Positions 42,266 to 49,249 of a DNA stretch of 64,000 bases are shown in pieces (the stretch's first letter is position 1; each line of letters begins with the position of its first letter). This DNA is from Micrococcales bacterium (GTDB lineage: Bacteria; Actinomycetota; Actinomycetes; Actinomycetales; Dermatophilaceae): assembly GCA_021287075.1 (NCBI GenBank), contig JAJTBD010000013.1, positions 48,669-112,668 of the forward strand, given 5' to 3'. The notes under the pieces were generated by a model. That model did not search any database. It was not told where the DNA came from and worked only from the letters and a program-made list of their open reading frames with translations. Made by a program: the position numbers and the translations under genes.

Positions 42266-43593
42266 GCGATCTGCCGCGTCAGTCTGTGGTCCGCGCCGCC
42301 AAGCTGGCCGCGCTGCCGATCGGCTATGCCGGGCGCACCGCGGTGGGCCTGGGCAAGCGCATCGGCGGACGGCCGGCCGAGCTGGTGGCCGCCGAGCTCC
42401 AGGCCCGCACCGCCGAGCAGCTGTTCACGGTGCTCGGCGAGCTCAAGGGCGGCGCGATGAAGGTCGGGCAGGCGCTGTCGGTCATGGAGGCCGCCATGCC
42501 CGAGGAGCTGGCCGGGCCCTATCGCGCCACCCTGACCCGACTCCAGGACGCCGCCCCGCCCATGCCGGCCGCCACCGTCCACGAGATCCTGGCCCGGGAG
42601 CTCGGCCCGCGCTGGCGCACGGCCAAGTTCCGCTCCTTCGACGACACCCCGGCCGCCTCGGCGTCGATCGGCCAGGTCCACCGGGCGGTGTGGCGCGACG
42701 GGCGCGACGTGGCCGTCAAGGTGCAGTACCCAGGCGCCGGGCAGGCGCTGCTGAGCGACCTGGCCCAGATCTCGCGGGTGGCCCGCGTCGCCGGAGGGTG
42801 GATCCCCGGCATCGACATCAAGCCCATCACCGACGAGCTCACCGCGCGGATGGCCGAGGAGCTCGACTACAGCCTCGAGGCCGCCAACCAGAAGGTCTTC
42901 GCCCGCCGGCTGCGCGACTCGCCGATCGCGGCCGTCCCGAACGTGCTCGCCCACGGTGAGCACGCGATCGTCTCGGAGTGGCTGGGGGGCACCCCCCTCT
43001 CGCGCGTCATCGCCGAGGGCTCCCCGGCCGAGCGTGAGCGCGCCGCGCAGCTCTACATGACCTTCCTGCTGCACGGCCCGACCCGCACTGGCCTGCTGCA
43101 CGCCGACCCCCACCCCGGCAACTTCAGGATCACCCCCGACGGGCGGCTGGGCGTGCTCGACTTCGGGGCGGTCAACCGGCTGCCCCATGGTCTGCCGCCG
43201 ATGATGGGCGAGCTGGTCAGCCGGGCGATGGAGGGCGACGGCGTGGGCTTCGTCGCCGGTCTGCGCGAGGAGGGCTTCGTCAAGCCGGGGATCGCCATCG
43301 ACGGCGGCGAGCTGCTGGCCTATCTCGACCCCTTCCTGGAGCCGCTGCGTGCCGAGCGCTTCGCCTTCACCCGGCCGTGGCTGCGGGCGATCGGCACCCG
43401 CCTGACCGACGCCCGACGGCCCGACTGGCTGATGGCCACCAAGATCAACCTCCCGCCGGCATACCTGCTCATCCACCGCGTGTGGGCGGGCGGCATCGGC
43501 GTCCTCGCCCAGCTCGAGGCGGAGGTGCCCGCGCGACAGGTGATCATCGAGCACATGCCTGGCATCCGCCCCGAGGCGTTCCCGACGGTCTGA
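42262..43593 (+). CDS. ABC1/UbiB atypical kinase, Rv3197-type
   Basis: 443 residues. ABC1 family signatures are the KxGQ motif in GAMKVGQALSVMEAAMP, the Ala-rich loop ASASIGQVHRAV replacing the Gly-rich loop, VAVKVQYPGAG, ELDYSLEAANQ, GLLHADPHPGNFRI and LGVLDFGAVNRLPHG. In UbiB/ADCK3 these give ATPase activity linked to isoprenoid lipids. The organism class uses menaquinone, so ubiquinone synthesis is not the role. Location next to whiB7 suggests stress-related use. It is translationally coupled to the RRE/ThiF-like gene, implying a functional pair. Confidence 0.9.
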   Translation: MSDLPRQSVVRAAKLAALPIGYAGRTAVGLGKRIGGRPAELVAAELQARTAEQLFTVLGELKGGAMKVGQALSVMEAAMPEELAGPYRATLTRLQDAAPPMPAATVHEILARELGPRWRTAKFRSFDDTPAASASIGQVHRAVWRDGRDVAVKVQYPGAGQALLSDLAQISRVARVAGGWIPGIDIKPITDELTARMAEELDYSLEAANQKVFARRLRDSPIAAVPNVLAHGEHAIVSEWLGGTPLSRVIAEGSPAERERAAQLYMTFLLHGPTRTGLLHADPHPGNFRITPDGRLGVLDFGAVNRLPHGLPPMMGELVSRAMEGDGVGFVAGLREEGFVKPGIAIDGGELLAYLDPFLEPLRAERFAFTRPWLRAIGTRLTDARRPDWLMATKINLPPAYLLIHRVWAGGIGVLAQLEAEVPARQVIIEHMPGIRPEAFPTV

Positions 43594-43674
43594 GGCCGAC
43601 GGGCCGGGGCCGACGGGCCGAGGCCGACGGTCGTGCGGGGCAGTGCAGTGGCGGGGCGCCCCCTCGCGGGCGGG

Positions 43675-44256
43675 CTACTTCTTCGCCGCGGCCGCCTTGG
43701 CGGCGGCCTTGGACTGCTTCTTGAAGTCGCGCACCTTCTGGAGCGACTCCTCGTCGACGACATCGGCGACCGAGCGGAAGGAGCCGTCCTCGGCATAGGG
43801 GCCGATCGCCTCCCGCCAGCCATCGGGCCGCACGCCGAGCTGCTTGCCGAGGAGGGCGGCGAAGATCCGTGCCTTCTGCTGACCGAAGCCGGGGAGCGCC
43901 CCGATCCGGGCGAGCAGGTCCGCAGCGCCGGAGGCCTCGGTCCAGATGCGGGAGGCGTCGCCCGCATAGTCGTCGCTCACCACCGCCGCCAGCTGCTGCA
44001 TCCGGCCGGCCATCGAGCGGCCATAGCGGTGGATCGCCGGGGGAGTGGCGCACAGGTCGGCGAAGGACTCGGGGTCGGCCGCGGCGATCTCGGCGGGGTC
44101 GAGGGTCCCGAAGCGGTCGAGGACCTTGGCCGGACCAGCGAACGCGCGCTCCATGGGGAACTGCTGGTCGAGCATCATGCCGACCAGCAGCGCGAAGGGG
44201 TCGGCGGCGAGCACGGCGTCGGCGTGCTCGTCCTGGGCGATGCGGATGCTGGGCAT
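43675..44256 (-). CDS. HhH-GPD base excision repair protein
   Basis: 193 residues. The short HhH-GPD family protein has DPFALLVGMMLDQQFPMERA, the helix-hairpin-helix GALPGFGQQKARIFAALLG, and a following Asp region (RPDGWREAIGPYAED). The usual catalytic Asp of AlkA/MutY cannot be pinned by eye. The C-terminus is a Lys/Ala tail (KKQSKAAAKAAAAKK) able to contact DNA. It probably removes damaged bases. Reverse TAGGGT sits seven bases before the ATG. It is convergent with the ABC1 gene. Confidence 0.85.
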   Translation of the reverse strand: MPSIRIAQDEHADAVLAADPFALLVGMMLDQQFPMERAFAGPAKVLDRFGTLDPAEIAAADPESFADLCATPPAIHRYGRSMAGRMQQLAAVVSDDYAGDASRIWTEASGAADLLARIGALPGFGQQKARIFAALLGKQLGVRPDGWREAIGPYAEDGSFRSVADVVDEESLQKVRDFKKQSKAAAKAAAAKK

Positions 44257-44263
44257 GGCGCTC

Positions 44264-44269
44264 ACCCTA
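44264..44269 (-). promoter_or_regulatory. -10 element TAGGGT for the HhH-GPD gene
   Basis: TAGGGT in reverse orientation followed by seven bases and ATG at 44256. Confidence 0.6.
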
Positions 44270-44317
44270 GTGGCGCGCCCGTGGAGCCGCCGCACGGCCG
44301 GAAGCGGGCATGGAGAA

Positions 44318-44346
44318 GGGGCGGGACCGAAGCGTGGTCCCGCCCC
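44318..44346 (-). terminator. Perfect 11-bp hairpin after the DUF5679 gene
   Basis: GGGGCGGGACC and GGTCCCGCCCC pair around a 7-nt loop, 23 bp past the stop. Confidence 0.75.
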
Positions 44347-44369
44347 CTCTGAGGGCTCGTCGTGAAGGC

Positions 44370-44531
44370 TCAGGCCTTGCCGAGGATCCGGTTGAGGTTG
44401 GTGCCGCACTCGGGGCACTTGCCCTTGGCCATGCGGCGACCGTTGTCGGACACGACAACCTTGCCCTCGGCCTCGCGCTTCTCCTTGCACTTCACGCAGT
44501 AGAACTCGCCCTTGTAGGTCTCGTCAGCCAT
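44370..44531 (-). CDS. DUF5679 zinc-ribbon protein
   Basis: 53 residues. Two CxxC pairs (FYCVKCKEK and GKCPECGTNLNR) form a zinc ribbon, with the central VVVSDNGRRMAKG loop typical of DUF5679. ATG 44531 has AAAGGAG eight bases upstream. It is basic, probably nucleic-acid or ribosome associated, but the function is unknown. It is a stand-alone gene with its own terminator. The GC-rich upstream region repeats CCCGCGTGGCC-CGTGCTCAG twice. Confidence 0.88.
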   Translation of the reverse strand: MADETYKGEFYCVKCKEKREAEGKVVVSDNGRRMAKGKCPECGTNLNRILGKA

Positions 44532-44708
44532 ATGCACGTCTCCTTTGTCGATCGAGCCCGCGCCTTGTGCGGGCCGGGACTTCGGCAACCATAGACCAGA
44601 TTGAGCACAAATCCACGCACGCCGGTGTGTCGGATGGGGGCCCTCAGGGGTGTTTTTGCCCTGCTCAGCCCCCGCGTGGCCCGTGCTCAGACCCCCGCGT
44701 GGCCGTGC

Positions 44709-45338
44709 TCAGCCCGCCCGGAGCGCCAGCTGTCCGGCCCGCACGAGGGCCGTCAGCTCCTCCCGGCTGCCCTCGGGCAGGGCCGTGACCGGCCACCAGG
44801 CGACGTCGAGGGACTCGCTGCTGACGAGGTGCCGGGCGTCGGCGGGGGCGACCGCGGCATACCGGATGTCGAGGTGCTCACGGCAGCGGCCAAAGCTGCC
44901 CCCGAGGCTGTGCCGGTCGAGCTGGGCGATCCTCGGCGCGGCCTCCAGGGTGGCGATGCCGGACTCCTCGCGAGCCTCCCGGGTCGCTGCCGTCCGCACA
45001 CTCTGGTCACCGGTCTCGAAGTGCCCGCCGAACTGGAACCACTCCCGCGCCTTGGCGTGCAGCGTGAGCAGCACCCGCTCCATGGACTCGTCGAAGACGA
45101 TGCACCCGCTGGTCAGGTGGGCCGGCGGCCCCGCCTTGGCCATCGCGTCGGGGTGCGCGCGCAGGTGGGCCAGGAAGCCCTCCCGCAGGCGCTCCTGCGC
45201 CTCGTCGGGCGCGGCCCAGCCCTCGAGCAGGGTCACGGCGTCGTCGTGCAGATGGGCGTATGCCGCGGCCACGCCATCGCGTCCCCCGTCACCGGGGGAG
45301 GGCGCCGGGGTCGGCAGCGAGGGGGCGTCCCCGCTCAC
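44709..45338 (-). CDS. Nudix hydrolase
   Basis: 209 residues. The Nudix box GGHFETGDQSVRTAATREAR followed by EESGI is complete. CIVFDESMERVLLTLHAKAR precedes it, with WFQFGGH. About 55 N-terminal residues are outside the Nudix core and helical. A nucleoside diphosphate-linked substrate is expected but unspecified. The start GTG 45338 overlaps the stop of the zincin-like gene by 4 bp, so the two are coupled. Confidence 0.87.
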   Translation of the reverse strand: MSGDAPSLPTPAPSPGDGGRDGVAAAYAHLHDDAVTLLEGWAAPDEAQERLREGFLAHLRAHPDAMAKAGPPAHLTSGCIVFDESMERVLLTLHAKAREWFQFGGHFETGDQSVRTAATREAREESGIATLEAAPRIAQLDRHSLGGSFGRCREHLDIRYAAVAPADARHLVSSESLDVAWWPVTALPEGSREELTALVRAGQLALRAG

Positions 45339-46864
45339 GCGCGGTCGTCCGGGCCGGCCTGGCCCGAGTCACCCGAGCCCGAGTCGCCCGAGCCCGAGTC
45401 GCCCGAGCCCGAGTCGCCCGAGCCCGAGTCGCCCGAGCCCGAGTCATCCGAGCCGGCGTCACCGGACCCGTCTGCGCCGGAGAGGATCCGGTCGAGCTCG
45501 GCATCCAGCTCGTCGCCACCGGCGCCGCGCTCGGCGACCTTCTCGACAAAGCCGAGCGGGTCGTCCAGGTCGGCCGCGGTGGGGGCGAGGTCGGGGTGGG
45601 CCCAGACCGCGTCGCGCAGGCTGGCGCCGTGCCGGTCCTCGACGGCGGCAAAGAGGTTGGCGGCGTCGCGCAGCCGCCGAGGACGCAGCTCCAGGCCCAC
45701 GAGCCCGGAGAAGATCTTCTCGGCCGGCCCGCCGGTGGCCCGGCGCCGGCGCACCATCTCGCCGAGGGCCTGTGCCTGGGGGAGGTGGTTGCTGGTGGCC
45801 CGGTCGGTGACGAGGTCGACCCATCCCTCGACAAGGGCGAGATAGGTCTCGAGGCGGGCGAGCGTGGCCCGCTGGGAGTCGGAGTGCTCGGGCTGGAAAA
45901 GGTTGTCCTGCAAGGCTTTCTGGAGGGCCTCGGGGTCGCCGGGGTTGACCTGCGACATCTTGGCCTCGATGGAGTCGCTGTCGATGCGGATGTCGCGGCC
46001 GTAGTCCTGGACGGCGCGCACGAGCTGGGGCCCGAGCCAGGCGACGTCCTCGAAGAGCCGCATGCGGGCGCCCTCGCGGACGGCGAGATAGATCAGCACC
46101 TGGTCGCGGTCGATCTCCAGCCCCGCGGCGAACGCGTCGGCGTTGGCTGGGAGCAGGGCGAGGTCGTGGGGCGCGACGAGGGGCAGCCCCATGTCGGTGC
46201 CGGTGAGGACCTCGGCGGCGAGGGCGCCGACGGCCTGCCCGGTCTGGAGGCTGAACATCGACCCGCTCATCCGGGCCAGCATCGGCTGCATCTGGGCCAT
46301 CATCGCGGCGGGGTTGGTCCCGGGCGGCACCATGCCCTCGGGCAGTCCGCCCTCGCCCATCTCGGCGATCTGGCCGGTCATCACCTGGCCGATCGCGGCC
46401 GAGACGCCGTCGGCGACCGGCTCGACGAGCGTGCGCCAGCGCGGCATGGTCGCCTCGACCCACTCGGCGCGGCTCCAGGCCCGGGCCTGCGCGCTGGGCG
46501 CCTCAAAGGCGGTGACCTCGTCGAGCCACAGCCCGGCGATGCGCACCGCCTGCTCGACGGCGCGGGTGTCGGCGTCGGAGACGACCGTGTCACCGGCGGC
46601 CGAGACCGTCTTGCGGGCGACGTCGGTGGCCATCGTGGCGTTGATGCTGCCGGCCTCGTCGTCGGGGGCGTCGAACATCTGCTGGACCTGCTGCATGGCC
46701 GCCTGGAGCATGCCGGGGTCGACATCGCCGAGGCCGGACTCGCTCAGCATCTTGGCCATCTGGGGGTCGATCTCGTCGCTGCCGGTCAGCTGCCGGAGCA
46801 GGTCGCGGATCGCCGGGGGCAGGTCGTCGCCGGAGGCGTCGGAGGCGGGGAACTGGTCGGACAC
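45335..46864 (-). CDS. DUF2342-type zincin-like protein with degenerate active site
   Basis: 509 residues. Family segments are VSAAIGQVMTGQIAEMGEGG, SMFSLQTGQAVGALAAEVLTGTD and GLPLVAPHDLALLPAN. The catalytic helix, normally HExxH in the family, reads VREGARMRLFEDVAWLGPQL, so the His residues are lost and peptidase activity is unlikely. The last 35 residues are SGSGD repeats encoded by a 15-bp minisatellite. GTG 46864 has AAGGAG six bases upstream. Position corresponds to Rv3195. Function unknown; a pseudoprotease scaffold is plausible. Confidence 0.85.
   Translation of the reverse strand: MSDQFPASDASGDDLPPAIRDLLRQLTGSDEIDPQMAKMLSESGLGDVDPGMLQAAMQQVQQMFDAPDDEAGSINATMATDVARKTVSAAGDTVVSDADTRAVEQAVRIAGLWLDEVTAFEAPSAQARAWSRAEWVEATMPRWRTLVEPVADGVSAAIGQVMTGQIAEMGEGGLPEGMVPPGTNPAAMMAQMQPMLARMSGSMFSLQTGQAVGALAAEVLTGTDMGLPLVAPHDLALLPANADAFAAGLEIDRDQVLIYLAVREGARMRLFEDVAWLGPQLVRAVQDYGRDIRIDSDSIEAKMSQVNPGDPEALQKALQDNLFQPEHSDSQRATLARLETYLALVEGWVDLVTDRATSNHLPQAQALGEMVRRRRATGGPAEKIFSGLVGLELRPRRLRDAANLFAAVEDRHGASLRDAVWAHPDLAPTAADLDDPLGFVEKVAERGAGGDELDAELDRILSGADGSGDAGSDDSGSGDSGSGDSGSGDSGSGDSGSGDSGQAGPDDRA
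45372..45446. repeat. 15-bp minisatellite, five units, inside the DUF2342-type gene
   Basis: Unit CCCGAGCCCGAGTCG at 45372, 45387, 45402, 45417 and 45432 (last base varies), encoding SGSGD repeats on the reverse strand. Copy-number change would stay in frame. Confidence 0.95.
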
Positions 46865-47014
46865 GGGGTGCTCCTTGAGACCTGAGAGAATTGTGCGTCC
46901 ACAGATGATGTGGCCTACGCACCAGACAACCATGCTCAGGGAGATTTCAGTTCCCTGGTGCACTCTGCGGACGCGCAGACCGAGCGCGACAACCGACGGA
47001 TCCCAGGAGGACCA

Positions 47015-47461
47015 GTGCCGGAGACGAGCAACGCCGAGCCGGGCCGGGTCGCGCTCTGCGCTGTCCGCGAGGAGGCGCTGTCTGCCGACGAGGTGCTGGC
47101 CGCGGTGGCCGACCCGGCGTGCGGCGGCGTGGTCATCTTCCACGGCCTAGTCCGCAACCACGACGACGGCTCCGGCGTCGAGTCGCTCGACTACTCCGCC
47201 CACCCTCAGGCGAGCACCGAGCTGGAGAGGGTATGCCGCGAGGTCGCCGAGCGGCATACCGGCACCAGGATCGCGGCCGTCCACCGCGTCGGGGCGCTGG
47301 CCCTCGGCGACGCCGCCGTCATCACGGCCGCCGCCGCCGCCCACCGGGGCCAGGCCTTCGAGGCGTGCCGCGATCTGATCGACACGCTCAAGGCGCAGGT
47401 GCCGATCTGGAAGCACCAGCGCTATGACGACGGTCGCGACTCCTGGGTGGGGCTGCCGTGA
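47015..47461 (+). CDS. moaE: Molybdopterin synthase catalytic subunit MoaE
   Basis: 148 residues. Signatures are GGVVIFHGLVRNHDDG (Arg of the active site), AAVHRVGALALGDAAVI, AFEACRDLIDTLKAQVPIWK with the catalytic Lys in IWKHQ. With thiocarboxylated MoaD it adds two sulfurs to cPMP to make molybdopterin. GTG 47015 follows CAGGAGG. The gene ends GTGA-coupled to the Lon-like protease. Two inverted octamer copies (47231 and 47252) lie inside it, coding in a different frame from most others. moaD is not in the window. Confidence 0.93.
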   Translation: MPETSNAEPGRVALCAVREEALSADEVLAAVADPACGGVVIFHGLVRNHDDGSGVESLDYSAHPQASTELERVCREVAERHTGTRIAAVHRVGALALGDAAVITAAAAAHRGQAFEACRDLIDTLKAQVPIWKHQRYDDGRDSWVGLP

Positions 47462-48552
47462 GCAGCGCCCTGCCACCGTCGCGCCGGGAGCGGCGCCGAC
47501 GGGAGCCCGCGGGGGAGACCCGCGGCACCCGCCTGCTCGCCGCGGCATTCACCGTCCTGTCGCTGCTCGCGATCGGGTCGTTGATCCCGACGCCCTATGT
47601 CGTGATGAGCCCCGGCCCGGCCGTCAACACCCTGGGCAAGCTCGAGCGAACGCCGCTGATCAGCGTCAAGGGCAAGACGACCTATCCGACCGACGGGGCG
47701 CTCGACTTCACCACCGTGCGGGTCAAGGGCGGGCCCGGCAACCGGCCCAGTCTCGGCGAGGTCGCGGTGGCCGCGGTCATGCCGCACGACGAGGTCTTCC
47801 CCGAGGAGATGTATTTCCCCAAGGGGACGACCGAGAAGGACGTCAAGGAGGAGAACACCGCCGAGATGGTCGGCTCCCAGCAGGAGGCGATCTATGTGGC
47901 GCTCAACGCGCTCGGCGAGCGGATCACGCGGGTGCCGGTGGTGGCCTCCGTCCCCGACGACAGCCCGGCCAAGGACAGGCTCAGGGCGGGCGATCGCATC
48001 CTGGCCGTCGGCGGCACCAAGGTGGCCGACGCCAAGGCGGTCCAGTCCGCGATCCGCGCGGTGACGCCCGGGAGCCCGCTGACCCTCTCGGTCGAGCGGG
48101 ACGGCAAACCCGTCGAGGTGACCACGACGACCCGCTCGATCGAGGGCCGCACGACCGTCGGCATCATGCTCGGCAGCAAGTTCGTCTTCCCCTATGACGT
48201 CACGATCAACGCCGGCGACGTGGGCGGGCCGTCTGCGGGGATGATGTTCTCCCTCGCCGTCTATGACGTGCTCACGCCCGGCAAGCTGACCGGCGGCAAG
48301 GAGATCGCCGGCACCGGCACGATCGCCGAGGACGGGTCGGTCGGCCCCATCGGCGGGATCCGCCAGAAGGTCGTGGGCGCCCGCGACTCCGGCGCCGACT
48401 ACTTCCTCGCGCCGGCCGAGAACTGCGCCGAGCTCATGGGGGCGGCCCCCGACGGCCTCACGGTGGTCAAGGTCGCCTCCTTCACCGAGGCACGGACCGC
48501 GGTGGAGCGGATCGCGGCAGGCAAGGCCGAGGGCCTGGCCCGCTGCGGCTAG
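47458..48552 (+). CDS. PDZ and Lon-like S16 membrane protease
   Basis: 364 residues. A basic N-terminus is followed by one transmembrane segment at about 28-50 (LLAAAFTVLSLLAIGSLIPT), an extracytoplasmic PDZ domain at about 165-230 (DRLRAGDRILAVGGTKV) and a Lon-type protease domain from about 240. The Ser-Lys dyad is Ser in GDVGGPSAGMMFSL and Lys in GGIRQKVVGA. This YlbL/Rv3194c-type family acts outside the membrane on secreted or membrane proteins. It is coupled to moaE. Confidence 0.92.
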   Translation: MSSALPPSRRERRRREPAGETRGTRLLAAAFTVLSLLAIGSLIPTPYVVMSPGPAVNTLGKLERTPLISVKGKTTYPTDGALDFTTVRVKGGPGNRPSLGEVAVAAVMPHDEVFPEEMYFPKGTTEKDVKEENTAEMVGSQQEAIYVALNALGERITRVPVVASVPDDSPAKDRLRAGDRILAVGGTKVADAKAVQSAIRAVTPGSPLTLSVERDGKPVEVTTTTRSIEGRTTVGIMLGSKFVFPYDVTINAGDVGGPSAGMMFSLAVYDVLTPGKLTGGKEIAGTGTIAEDGSVGPIGGIRQKVVGARDSGADYFLAPAENCAELMGAAPDGLTVVKVASFTEARTAVERIAAGKAEGLARCG

Positions 48553-48581
48553 CGCTCGCGGCGCCCGGCTGACTGGCCCGG

Positions 48582-49115
48582 CTAGTCCTGGAGGGTGGCC
48601 CGGAGGGCGTGGACCAGCCCCGGCGCGATGTCCGAGCCCATCGCGACCTGGTCGTCGCTGTCGTGGGCCCGCTGGCGCAGCAGGCAGATGCTGCGGCCGT
48701 CGCGGTGGACCGCCACCAGCAGCCGCACATCCTCCCGCTGGGGGTGGGCAGCCAGCGCCTCGACGGCCTTCTCCGGGTCCTCGGGCAGGCCGCGCTCGGC
48801 CTCCGGCGGCACGACGATCCGCTCGACCGCCAGGGCCACGCCCATGACCGCCTCGGGCCAGGAGAGCCGCCCGAGGAAGGACTCGAGGTGGCTGGTGGGG
48901 GGCAGGTCGTCCTGCTCGAGGGCCGTCAGGGCGCCCGGCATGAGGTCGGGGCCCGACATCTGCTCGCGCAGGTGCGGCTCGCGCTCCATCAACTCGGCGG
49001 TGTCCACGAGGGCAAAAAGGCGGGGGTTCTGGTCCCACCCCGCGCCGGCGACATAGCGCTCGGTGTCGAGAGCGGTGATGGCGAGCAGGTCTGTCACGGG
49101 GCGGGATTCGGTCAC
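48582..49115 (-). CDS. PPA1309-type conserved hypothetical
   Basis: 177 residues with RYVAGAGWDQNPRLFALVDT, TSHLESFLGRLSWPEAVMG and HDSDDQVAMGSDIAPGLVHA, which I recognise as an actinobacterial family without known function. It appears soluble, with no membrane segment. The start is GTG 49115. It is convergent with the protease gene and divergent from UPF0182, as is common for this pair of families. Confidence 0.8.
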   Translation of the reverse strand: MTESRPVTDLLAITALDTERYVAGAGWDQNPRLFALVDTAELMEREPHLREQMSGPDLMPGALTALEQDDLPPTSHLESFLGRLSWPEAVMGVALAVERIVVPPEAERGLPEDPEKAVEALAAHPQREDVRLLVAVHRDGRSICLLRQRAHDSDDQVAMGSDIAPGLVHALRATLQD

Positions 49116-49249
49116 GGCACCATGCTGTCATGGGCGGGGGCCGGGGCCCCAGGCGCAGGCCGTGCCCGAGGTCGGGAACCGCACGACCCCCCTGTAGGTT
49201 GTCCATTTCAGCAGCACCCCGCCACGCGACGAGCGAAGACGAGGACACC

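Noticed and set aside
42262..43593. ABC1 protein as ubiquinone biosynthesis UbiB
   Set aside because: Actinobacteria of this kind use menaquinone, and no ubi genes are near; only the family name is safe.
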